DNA from: Malus domestica
Taxonomy: Eukaryota; Streptophyta; Magnoliopsida; Rosales; Rosaceae
Reading direction: 5' to 3'
NCBI RefSeq assembly: GCF_042453785.1
Contig: NC_091671.1
Span: 36,471,001 to 36,535,000, forward strand
Length of the DNA stretch: 64,000 nt
This document shows positions 44,616 through 54,896 of the stretch, one piece after another (positions within the stretch are counted from its first letter, which is position 1; each line of letters begins with the position of its first letter). The translations under genes and the position numbers were made by a program. The notes beneath the pieces were generated by a model, which saw only the letters and a list, made by a program, of their open reading frames with translations, searched no databases and was not told the DNA's origin.

Positions 44616-46222
44616 TCACCCCTGGTTGTCTTGATACGAACTTTTATCCCTCTTGTTGTAATGGGCTTGCTGAGAGTAAAAATTCTTCCTCTTACTAAGA
44701 GACAGATATGTTTGGTGACTTAACGAGTAGCTAAATGAGGCAGGAGATGATGCAATGGGTGTCTGAATGGCCAAGATCTCTTTACTTGGTAGAACGTGAC
44801 TTCCACTTCCCACTTGTTGATAGGGGTTAACCATATGGGGGTTCCCTTGGTATGTCCTTGCTTCAGCGAATACGTGGTTGTAAGCATGTGCCATCACCTC
44901 AGAGTAAGTCTTCCAAATGTTAGCATTGATCATGTACTTGAAGAAACAATCACGTAGGCCTGCCGTGAAGGCCTTGATGGCAGTCTTGTCATCTGCCTCA
45001 GCGCAGTGAGAATACTCATGGCTGAAACGACCGGCATACTCTCGTAGTGACTCATCCAGCTTCTAGCAAATAGTGTACAAGTCACCTGTAGAATGCAAGC
45101 GATCGGTCTGGAAGATATGTTGAGAGACAAACAGTTTCCACAGTTCCTCAAATGAGTCTACCGTCTCAGGTGGAAGATGACAATACCAGTTTAAAACTCC
45201 GTCAGAGATGGTGGAGGGGAAGAGAAGACATCGCTCTTCGTCGATGTTCATCCGATATGCCATGGTGGACTCAAAGAGGTTAAGGTGTTCAATTGGGTCC
45301 TCCCTTCCAGTATAGAGTTGTAAACCAAGCTTTGGTTTTGTCTTCGCTTGAAAGGGGTGTCGAGGATCCTCCTTGTGAGAGGGCCAGGTCTGGGTTGGTT
45401 TCAGTCAGGTATCTCGACCTGATATTCGGCTTTCAACTTCTTTACTTCTTCACGAAGCTGTAAGACAAGGGGGTCCTGAGTGGAGTCATGTACCACTGAA
45501 ATTTTCTTTCGTAAATCTTCATCGCCTCTTAGAAGTAGGAAAGTTTGAGCAAGGACATGTGGTTTTTTCTTGGACTCGCCGTACTAACTTCTAGGGTGAG
45601 TCTGTCGGAATACCTCAGAGTCCCATGTACCTTTATGTTCCTCTGGGACCGGTTGTTCCTTCCCTAAATTGGCAACTGGCCTGGGTCGTGGGAGGGGACC
45701 GAGTCTTTCAGAAACCCTTAGGTCATTGATCTTCGAGCATATATGGAGGGGATTCTCTCGACGTTGCTTTAGGAAGTCTCGGCAGTCAGGATAAACAGCT
45801 TTTGATCATTCCAACCCTTTTGCAATGAGGTGTCTTCCTCAACTTCTTCTACTTCAGGTCGAAGCATCTGGGTTGAAAGAAGTCTCATGTTGATCAATGT
45901 TTTGATGATTAGCTTGCTCATCAGTGATACCCATGTCGAAGGGAAGTGACCCTTCATGTTGGGGGGTACCCAGATGATGGTTGATGTCCACAGGGGCAAC
46001 GAGCTCGCGTGTTTGAGTACGCCTAGTTTCGTGGAGTGTCTCAAAGAGCTTCTCATACTGCTCATGGAGGACCTCATTCTTTATTGCTATCTTGTTGTTC
46101 TGAGCTTCTAGCTCATCGACTTTAGCTTGAAGAGCAACCATTTTTCCTTCCTTCTTTCGTTGCTTCGCACAAGGTGCAAGAGGGGTGTCATTCTGTGTGT
46201 TGTGGCTTCCTTCACTCCCCAT
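44616..46222 (-). pseudogene. Gypsy-type gag remnant of the nested element
   Basis: The ATG at 46222 (MGSEGSHNTQNDTPLAP) opens an N-terminal region with a coiled coil (MVALQAKVDELEAQNNK). After frame breaks around 45.3-45.9 kb the Retrotrans_gag core appears: AYRMNIDEERCLLFPSTISD, LNWYCHLPPETVDSFEELW (45263-45063). A further piece in another frame ends at 44616 (EVMAHAYNHVFAEARTYQG). No zinc knuckle or protease follows. Several stops and shifts make it non-functional. Confidence 0.8.
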
Positions 46223-46310
46223 GTTGAAGAGGGATGCTTGGTCAAAAGAGAGTGTACAAATGGTGGAATCCAGCTTGGCAAAGCTGAAGAGAATGGGAAT
46301 AAGTGTCGTT

Positions 46311-46326
46311 CCCACAAACGGCACCA
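46311..46326 (-). other. Nested element primer binding site
   Basis: The minus strand after the 5' LTR reads TTTGGTGCCGTTTGTGGGAA, the TGGYGCCG-type PBS of plant Gypsy elements. It fixes the orientation as minus. Confidence 0.8.
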
Positions 46327-46328
46327 AA

Positions 46329-46842
46329 TGTTGATGCACAATATCAGTAGGGACTTTGGTACAATAGAAAATGTTAAGTTTGTGACCTTCGCTAGATTGC
46401 TCTGGTCACTAGTGTGGATAAGTATGTAAATGGATAGAGACAGGGAAGCAAACACAAGATGTACGTGATTCACCCAGATTGGCTACATCCACGGAGTAGA
46501 GGAGTTCTCATTAATTGTGAAGGGTTTACACAAGTACATAGGTTCAAGCTCTCCTTTAGTGAGTACTAGTGAATGATTTAGTACAAATGACATTAGGAAA
46601 TATTGTGAGAGAATGATCTCTATTTATAGAAGAGAATTTCTAGCCTTGTTCTGACATTGACACGTGTCGTGTTGTGATTGGCTTCCGATGTTGACACGTG
46701 TCGCGCTATGATTGGCTTCTGATGTCGACACGTGTCGTCTATGATTGGCCTCCTGGTTGGAGGGAAACTCTTCTGGGTCCTTGACGATATAACGTTGACC
46801 GGTGCTCGGTAGTTTCGGGATTAGTCAAGTATGGTACAAACA
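46329..46842 (-). repeat. Nested element 5' LTR (right copy)
   Basis: 514 bp, TGTTGATGCACAA to GGTACAAACA on plus. Adjacent GATTT matches the left target duplication. Confidence 0.9.
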
Positions 46843-46847
46843 GATTT

Positions 46848-49555
46848 AATTTCATGTGAAACCTGTCATTTATCTAAGGCCATTAGATTGCCTTTTAACT
46901 TATCCTTATCTAGGGCCAGTAAGTTGTTTGAACTTGTTCACTCATATGTATGGGGACCAACGTGTGAATCTTTTGATGGTTATAAATATTATGTAATATT
47001 TGTTGATGATTTCTCTAGAGCCACATGGTTGTACCTTTTAAAGTCTAAGAGTGAAGTGATGGAAGTGTTTAAGGATTTTAATAATCTTGTTAAGAACCAT
47101 TTCTCATCTCAAATTCAAACCTTAAGATCTGACAATGGCACCGAATACATGTCCCATATCATGACACAATATTTGAGCAATCATGGCATCATGCATCAAA
47201 CAAGTTGTGTTGGCACACCTCAACAAAATGGTGTAGCCGAAAGAAAAAATCGTGACATACTTGAAAAACTAGAGCATTAATGTTACAAATGAATGTACCA
47301 AAAATATTTTGGTCCCAAGGAGTCATGGCTGCTGTCTACATTATCAATAGACTTCCTAGCCGAGTCTTAGATTTTAAATCTCCTCTTGAGGTCATGAAAG
47401 GAAGGAAAATTGACCTTTCACATCTTAGAGTCTTTGGTTGTGTCTGCTTTACTCATGTTCAACCACATCATCGAGATAAATTGGATCCTAGAGCTCTCAA
47501 ATGTATTTTTCTTGGTTATTCATCAACACAAAAGGGATATAAGTGTTATGATCCTCAGCTGAGAAAAATGATTGTATCTAAAGATGTTCGATTCCATGAA
47601 ACTAATCATTTTTTTTTTTCAGCAAGTCCCTTGAAACCACAAGTCAGGGGGAGTGTATCTTTAATGTGTTTCCTCTACCAAGAATCGGACTCAATAATGC
47701 TTCAACAAGAAGAGGTTCCAATAATGATGAACCACATGTACCACTCACTAAAGGTAACAATGAAGGCATTCATCCTGATGGTTCTATGCATAATGATGAC
47801 AGCGACAACCAAGATAATCTTCCAAGTGTGGCTGAAAATTTGAACGAGTGTGAGACAACTGTACGAGCACCATGACGCAATCCTATGCGTAATAGACAAC
47901 CTCTTACAAGGTTTTAAGATTTTGTCACATACAATCCCAAGCATCCAATCTCCAATTATGTGTCATATCAAAAGTTGACTCCATCTCATGCTGCATTTCT
48001 TAGCATCATCTCAAGTCACAATGAGCCTCAAAACTTTCATGAGGCTAACAACCAAGATGTGTGGAAAAAAGCAATGAGAGAAAAACTCAAAGCACTAAAC
48101 CAACACAAAACCTGGAGCATCACCAAACTTCTAAAAGGAAAAAAGGTAGTGGGTTGCAAATGGATCTATAAGATCAAGTTTAATTCAGATGGTTCAATTG
48201 AAAGGCATAAAGTAAGGCTGGTGGCTCAGGGATTTACACAAACATTTGAGGTGGATTACAAAGAAACTTTTGCACTTGTTGCAAAAATGAACTCAATTAG
48301 GGTTCTATTGTCCGTTGTTGTTAATAAGGGTTGGTCCATGTACCAAATGGACGTGAAGAACGCCCTTCTACATGGTGATCTTGAAGAAGAAGTCTATATG
48401 AAATTGCCACCAGGGCATCCTCAAAGCCATGAGCCTGATTTAGTGTGTAAATTGCACAAATCGATTTATGGACTAAAGCAATCTCCACGAGCTTGGTATG
48501 CCAAACTAAGTTCAGTTCTTAATAGCGTTGGTTTCACAATAAGCAATGCAGATTCATCATTGTTTGTTCGCACCAAAGCTGTGGGCAAATTGGTTGTGTT
48601 GATATATGTGGATGACTTAATAATTACAGGTGATAATGCTGAAGAGATTTCCAAACTCAAAGTCACTTCAACAAAGATTTGCAATTAAAGATCTTGGGGT
48701 GTTGAAGTACTTTCTTGGAATAGAGATGGAAACTTCTCACAAGGGACTATTTCTTAATCAACGTAAATACATCATGGACCTACTCAAGGATGCTAAAATG
48801 AGTGATGCTAAGCCTGCAAATACTCCTCTCGATAACAAGCTCAAACTTGACTTGGGGGGCACGCGACTCTCGGATATCAGCCACTATCAGAGACTAGTTG
48901 GTAATTAATCTATCTAACAATCACCAGGCCTGACATCACATATTCAGTGAGTATCGCCAGTCAATTCATGCACTCTCCCACAATCGATCATTTGAACCTT
49001 GTCAAAAGGATCTTACATTACTTAAAAGGGTCCGTGGGTTGTGGCATCATCATGAAGAAGAATGAAAACACCCAAATCATGGGGTACTGCGATGCGGATT
49101 GGGCAGGAAATGCAATCGATCGCAAGTCCAAAACTGGTTACTGTACCTTTGTCGGTGGAAACTTGGTCACGTGGAAAAGCAAAAAGCAAACTATCATCGC
49201 AAGATCAAGTGCCGAAGCTGAATATCATGCAATGGCATCAATCGCGTGTGAGCTGATATGGCTAAAGGGACTTCTGTGTGACTTAGGTGTGTTTACGACT
49301 CAACCTATGAACTTATTTTGTGACAACCAGGCAACCATGCACATAGCATCAAACTCAGTGTTTCATGAGATGACAAAACACATTGAAGTAGACTGTCACT
49401 ATGTACGTGAACAAGTACAGTCACAGGTGATTCAGACGCATTATACAAGAAGTTCCGATCAATTGGCCGATATATTCACCAAACCCTTGGCCTCTCATCA
49501 GTTTCAAAGGCTTCTGTCCAGGCTTGGATCCATCAATCTTCTGGATCCAGCTTGA
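46848..49555 (+). pseudogene. Copia pol: integrase, RT and RNase H (broken)
   Basis: Integrase resumes directly after the nested element, with CETCHLSK and the catalytic-core context FVDDFSRATW, RSDNGTEY and GTPQQNGVAERKNRD. A one-base frameshift near 47266 moves it to the next frame, which stops at 47843. The RT (47960-48688) shows CKWIYKIK, the HGDLEEEVYM block and YVDD (about 48604); a frameshift follows near 48660. RNase H (48947-49555) has YCDADWAG, SSAEAEYHA, CDNQ and the C-terminal LADIFTKPL. There are at least three frame breaks. Confidence 0.95.
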
Positions 49556-49562
49556 GATGGAG

Positions 49563-49927
49563 TATTGGAAGTCTTGGATGTCCAGTGGTTTATTAGGGTT
49601 TCCAAAGTATTATGGTGCTTCACTGTAAACTGGACAATAGGGATTTAGTTACTGTTTTCTAAGTGCCGACTGTCTTTTCTTTTTTTTTTTGTTTAGCAAT
49701 TCTTGTATAGTGGTCAACTCCTTAATTCAAGGAGCTGCTGTTAGCTTTCCTAAAGCTGCCACTGTTAGCTTTCCTAAAGCTGCCACTGTTAGCTTTCCTA
49801 AAGCCGCTCATTATGGCATAAATTAAGGAAGGTTAGAGTCTCAAGGAGGGACAACCTCCTTATATTTGTCTGTACAATTGCGTTGCATATCATAAAAGAA
49901 ATACAAAACAACCTTTGAAAAGCAACA
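49563..49927 (+). repeat. Copia 3' LTR
   Basis: It differs from the 5' LTR by about a dozen substitutions, a poly-T/indel patch and one extra ~25-bp GCTTTCCTAAAGCTGCCAC unit. A short purine stretch (GAGATGGAG) precedes it. Confidence 0.9.
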
Positions 49928-49935
49928 CTTTCCCA

Positions 49936-50253
49936 TGTCTATCCTAAACCTAATCAAACTAGGATATTAGAAGACTTCCTTTTTTCGCAAGAAAAAGGAC
50001 TTGCTTTTCCCAAAAAATATAAAAGATTTGTTGCGGTCGTAAATCATTTAGGAGTGAGATTATGTGTAGGATTCTATAATATTTTTTAGATAGTTTTGTT
50101 GTACATATCTTGTATTACTTAAAGAGCAAGATTCTTTCTTCTTTATCACTATAAATAAAGGAAACAGGCGAGAAATCACACACAATCTCTCTTCTCTATC
50201 TATCTGCTGTCGGCCCTCTCCCTCTCTTTTCCATTAGTAAAATAAGCCTATAA
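49936..50253 (+). repeat. Possible solo LTR remnant
   Basis: TG near the left, a TATA-like CACTATAAATAAAGG (about 50147), a C/T-rich leader (CTCTCTTCTCTATC) and the end AAGCCTATAACA look like an LTR. No matching target duplication was found. Confidence 0.35.
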
Positions 50254-50589
50254 CATAATTTCCCAAATAATTCCGTTTTTAGGCACTTTTATGAATCTCC
50301 CCCTATATCTATGGTTATTTATTTGGACTTGTATCCCTTCTCAACTAATAATCAATAAACATGGAAAAGTAATTTCAAAAATGCGCTTTCATGTAATCTG
50401 TAAGGGGAATTTTTATTTGGGATTGTATTGGTCCCGATTTTCTTTTTAATATTCTTACTGAGGATGTGAACGTATCAATTAGATTTGATTGAATAAAATC
50501 TATCGTTTGACAAAAGTGCATGATTCGTGAAACATACAAAACTGGAAGCAAGTGGGAAACAATAAATTCAAAATTTATATATTTTTTTA

Positions 50590-51378
50590 GGAAAAATTAG
50601 TATCCGGTCCCTAGTTATTCCTGTTCATTGACTAAGACCTTATTAGTTCTCAAATTTTGATTCAAGTCCCTAACATTAATGTGATAATGAATTTACATGT
50701 TTATTATATAAATTTTTAATATAAAAATAGTAATTAATTTAGGGTTTAATACTCACACCCCTATTAAACTTCTAATTAATTTTCAATTCAAACATTTCCA
50801 AAATAATAAAAAATTAAATTAAATTAAGTTTGTACCTATTAGTTTTTTTTTTTTATATATATATATAAAGATTCTTAATTTTTTAATCTTAAATGTACCC
50901 ATTCATATAATTTTTCAATTTTTTTAATCTTAAATGTACCCATTCTCAAATATATCAATTTGTTATATGTAAAATGTACCCTTTTTTAATATAAAATCCA
51001 TTCAAATTTTTTAATCCATGTTTAAACTTATATGGGTACATTCTTTTTCGTTAATTTGAGAATGTATCCATGTTTTGGTACAATAACTTTTTTTGTTAAT
51101 TTTGGTTAATGTACCGATACATATATGTGTACACACACACACACAATACAATAGAGAGTATAATTTATATTTTATTATTTTTAATCCCATATATTATGGA
51201 TTTTATTTAAAATCTCATTAATATAAACAATTACAAATTTCAATTTTTAATTTTTAATTTAAAAAAATATAGTAACTTATATTATTACATTAGTGTTAGG
51301 GACCTCAATAAAAAACTAAAAACTAACAGGTTTCAATCAAAGAATATTGATAGCTAGGGACCGCATCTAAAGTGTCCC
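50590..51378. mobile_element. MULE-like non-autonomous element (789 bp)
   Basis: A perfect 9-bp direct repeat ATTTTTTTA (50581-50589, 51379-51387) flanks imperfect inverted ends (CGGTCCCTAGTTAT against, reversed, CGGTCCCTAGCTAT). Nine-bp duplications are typical of Mutator-like elements, although this one is low complexity. The interior is AT-rich with about four TAAATGTACCCATT-type repeats and no ORF. Confidence 0.65.
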
Positions 51379-51419
51379 ATTTTTTTACTTGGTTCAGTCC
51401 TTAATAAGAAAGAGCAAGT

Positions 51420-52300
51420 GGTAAACAGTAAATTTACAAGGCTCTCTACAAAATAATCCATAAAACAGTAAAGTATATCACTCTAAGCATAACTTCACCA
51501 CTCTTTCTGAAACAAGATGGCTCAATCTGTAACCCATGCATGGATACAGTTAATAATTTTGTCCACGATTCCGTCACACCATACTCTTTCATCAACCATA
51601 GAGAAACACTGCTATCTTCCACTAAATTTTCGTGAATCTTGAACCAGGCAAGGGACTCCATGCATGTACCTCGAAATAAAACAACGATTCTCTTTTCGCA
51701 AATCTTCGGGTAAAAATATATCACCAAATAATTCATGGGCGATATCAAACCACAAAATAAGGGTATATATCTTACGATTTTGAACCCTATGCATGCATGG
51801 CACCATAGACAAAATCATTTTGTGCATGACGATCCTCTGGAGGTCAAAAGTCTGCAAGAATAACCCCAGCATTAAGACTCTTCCAATAAACCCTGGCTAA
51901 CGACCAGACGTCAACTTCACATGGATTTGTTGCCTTTGTAACAAATGAATCACGAGTCACAGTTCATAACCGTGTAGTCATTGGTAAGCGAATCGTAACA
52001 AATATACCATCAGCCTCACGCGTAGGTAAAACCATCACTATTCTAATGCTAGGGTTTCAAATTATTGCAGCATAGCTATAACTCGAGTCAGCAGCAAGGC
52101 ATAGGAGCCCGTTGCAAGTTCCAATCACATCGACAGCAGATAGAAATGAACTATTAAGCTTGGTATGCTCATCCAATCCGGGGTTGTCGAAGTGCAATAT
52201 GAAAGATTGGTTCTTTCTTGCTCGTGCGCAGCATTTAGTAGGAGGTGGTTTTTGGATTTGATTGTGTGGCTGAGCGATAATACTGTGCAGATAATTAAGG
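51420..52300 (-). pseudogene. F-box-associated (FBA) fragment, copy iii
   Basis: The minus strand shows, in shifting frames, LILWFDIAHELFGDIFLP, WLMKEYGVTESWTKLLTV and SGEVMLRV, the same landmarks as copy ii at 33749-34920. The right end corresponds to the region just after the F-box; the F-box itself is missing. Several stops and frame changes are present. Confidence 0.75.
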
Positions 52301-52339
52301 AGTTTGAATTTTTAACTAGGCGGTATATATATTATGAGT

Positions 52340-53068
52340 ATTTATCAAATATAGCAAAAAATTAACTCTTCATTTCAAAAATGTCATTTTTTACATAAAC
52401 TTTCAAATATATCCAAAATTTCACTTAATAGACACAAATACCCTCAAATTTAACAATTAAATAAATTAAAGGTTTTTTAGCTACTGTCACCTCAAGTTTC
52501 GGTCCAATTTCACCTTCGGTTCTACACTCCACCACAACAACCTTATCCCCTTCGACCCCCTCATCACCGACATTGAGCGCCGCTGTGGCTACCGCAAGTG
52601 GGAGTAGCAGAATTTCAATCATGCCTTCAACGCCTTTTTTCTTACTAATATCATTTTTAGTTTTAAATATAAAAAAATAGTTTTTAAAGTTAATCCACAT
52701 GTTGTTATATGATTGTATTTGTGAAACCCATGTGGTGCCACATCATCACATTAACAGAGCAATTGATAGATTTTTCACCAAAAAATTAAAATGACCACGA
52801 TGAACAACTTCAAAGAAAGACTAAAATGATTCATGATAACAAATTAAAGAACACTACTATTGATTATCATTAATTGTTAAGGACCAGATTAAGAAGTTAT
52901 GTCAATGTCACAAATCATTTTGGCTAAAAAACCTTTAATTTATTTTATTGTTAAATTTGAGGGTATTTGTGTATATTTAAGTGGAATTTTAGATACATTT
53001 GAAAGATTTTATAAAAAAAATGACATTTTTGAAATTAAGAGTTAATTTTTGGCTATTTTTGATAAATA
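52340..53068. mobile_element. Long-TIR DNA element with a GC-rich interior segment
   Basis: About 150 bp at each end are inverted repeats of each other (ATTTATCAAATATAGCAAAA against, reversed, ATTTATCAAAAATAGCCAAA, continuing through AAATTTAACAATTAAATAAA). A GC-richer stretch (about 52490-52620) lies just inside the left arm and is unlike its surroundings. Target duplications cannot be read in the flanking TA repeats. Confidence 0.75.
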
Positions 53069-54142
53069 TATATATATATATATATATGTATATGTTATAT
53101 TATTCCATCTAATATATTCATTTGATTTGTACTTTCTTTGGATTATGACATATACATTATATGCCAATTCAATTTGTATGCTCCATTTACAGCAGATGAA
53201 CACCTAGCCAGTGGGAGAGCTGCAGAGAGCTCACCACCAAAGTGGGCTAATTTGATGAATATATATATGGGCATGTACTCACATGCGACCATATGTAACA
53301 AATGTTTTGACAGAATCCAACGATAGGAGCACCGCTAATGAAGAGAGATTCTCTTATGTAATCCCTATAAGAAAAAAAAAAAAAAAGGGAATAATTATGG
53401 AACAAACGTGACTATTGCTGGAGTAGCTATTGTTAAAAACGGTTAGTTATTAAGTTTAAAACCCTTTAATCCAAAAAAGCCCTACCACTAGCATTATGAT
53501 CTAGTAATAAACCTTATGAATTATTACTTTCCAATGTATTCGCATTATTTAATAGAAATGGAATAAGGAGGGAATGGGAGAACTTAGGAACATGGGAAAG
53601 TAAGGAAAGAGAATGGGATCAACTAACCCCCCTAGGTGATCTGATTCATGCTGTTTAGATATTTGATTATGAATTTTAAGAGAAAATTAACACTTTTTAT
53701 TCCTTGCGTGTTAATAAAAATGGAATTTTTTTCAAATTAGTTGGTTCTATTTTTATATTCTACTAAACGCATGAAACTCAAGATCAAAATGAGTCATATT
53801 CTCATTCATCGTAAGAAATAAACATGCCCTTAATAAAGCCTAAAGCCTCGTGAATCCTAATGTGCTTGCAAGGTGAATCGATGATACAATCCATGTAGCT
53901 AGTGACTATACTGAAAATATAAAAGTAAGATTCTTTTACAAGTGATGAACTATTTTGATGGTTATAACTTTCTTTTTCAATTCACTACGACTCTCGTAGT
54001 TCAAGCTTCCCATGTTCTTTGTCTAGTTTAGAATAATGATATCACTTTTTTTTTTTTAATACAATAATCTCACGTATATTAAAATTGAAAAAAAAAATGA
54101 CCTCTTCAAACCACTACCTCGCTTAGTCTAGCTTAGCATAGA
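53069..54142. other. AT-rich spacer
   Basis: It has a TA microsatellite at 53068-53088 and a poly-A run near 53372. No gene seen. Confidence 0.5.
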
Positions 54143-54157
54143 AATGTTGCTTGTATT

Positions 54158-54330
54158 AATTTTTTTTTCTTCAAACAAACGATATTATCTACATTAAGAG
54201 GGATGAGTGGACTTGGCCTCACAATGTGCTAGTCATAATGTAGTTCAAATTTGTTTTTGTTGATAATCGAATCTAAGATGTCTTATTAATAAGTAAAGAG
54301 GAATACCACTAGAACGTAGTACTAAATGGT
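54158..54330 (-). mobile_element. tRNA-derived SINE, copy 4
   Basis: Flanked by a perfect 15-bp target duplication AATGTTGCTTGTATT (54143-54157, 54331-54345). Minus-strand body as in copies 2 and 3, but box B is mutated (GATTCGATTATC) and it is more diverged. Confidence 0.9.
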
Positions 54331-54345
54331 AATGTTGCTTGTATT

Positions 54346-54896
54346 TTAAATTCTTAAAATCTATCTAAAATTTGCAATTGGCCTGTGACGGCCTCTACAT
54401 CCACTTACTCCCCTATCCAGACACGTCCTCACAAGTTACACGTCCTTTCCCCGTTAGCGTTGCGTTAACGGAAACTAAGTGCGGCCTTTCTTTTTGTCTT
54501 TCAGTTGCTTCTTTGGAGCTCCTCGAAGAATCAAATCTTTAATTTCCCCTTTCTCAATTTTCGATTTCTCTTTTGAAATTTGGGATTTGTTTTGTTTGCG
54601 AATTTTGACTGAAAAACCCTAGAAGCTCGACAACTTCCGTTTCCAAGCTCAAATACATTTCACTGTTTTCGGTTTTTGCCTTTTCGAATTTGATCTGAAA
54701 ACTCTAAGTTTGAAAGCTTAAATTTCAAGCTTGGGATTGTAATTTCACTGTTTTAGGTTTGTTGGACCTAATCAGTAGCTAAAATTCCCAAATTTCATTG
54801 TTTTTGGTAACGATAATTCGTCCAGTTGATTTGTGCTATGAAGAAGCTGTGATTGTTTCAGAGGAATAGCAGAAAAAGCATTCAAATTTCGTCGAA
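54346..54896 (+). promoter_or_regulatory. Promoter and leader region of the TGD4-like gene
   Basis: The stretch is free of repeats and becomes GC-richer from about 54390. It includes a long T/C-rich leader. No clear TATA box was found. Confidence 0.4.

Larger units (their letters stand above)
37109..46842 (-). mobile_element. Nested Gypsy-like non-autonomous LTR element, opposite orientation
   Basis: It is bounded by the 5-bp target duplication GATTT (37104-37108, 46843-46847), LTRs of about 515 bp, a purine tract at the left and a PBS at the right, so it reads on the minus strand. In its own order it holds gag remnants (46222-44616), repeat arrays (44060-41120), an antisense ORF (40534-39860), another tandem array and the 3' LTR. 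No protease, RT or integrase is visible, so it resembles a large retrotransposon derivative (LARD). Confidence 0.9.
35074..49927 (+). mobile_element. Ty1/Copia LTR retrotransposon, split by a nested element
   Basis: It is bounded by a 5-bp target duplication CTTTC (35069-35073, 49928-49932). Two LTRs of 335 and 365 bp, a PBS complementary to initiator tRNA-Met, and a degenerate gag-pol in Copia order (gag, protease, integrase, RT, RNase H) are present. Without the 9.7-kb nested element the Copia is about 5.1 kb, a normal size. Stop codons and frameshifts throughout mean it is inactive. Confidence 0.95.

Noticed and set aside
46108-46473. Alternative minus-strand ORF across the nested LTR and gag start
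   Set aside because: Out of frame with the recognisable gag and runs through the LTR.
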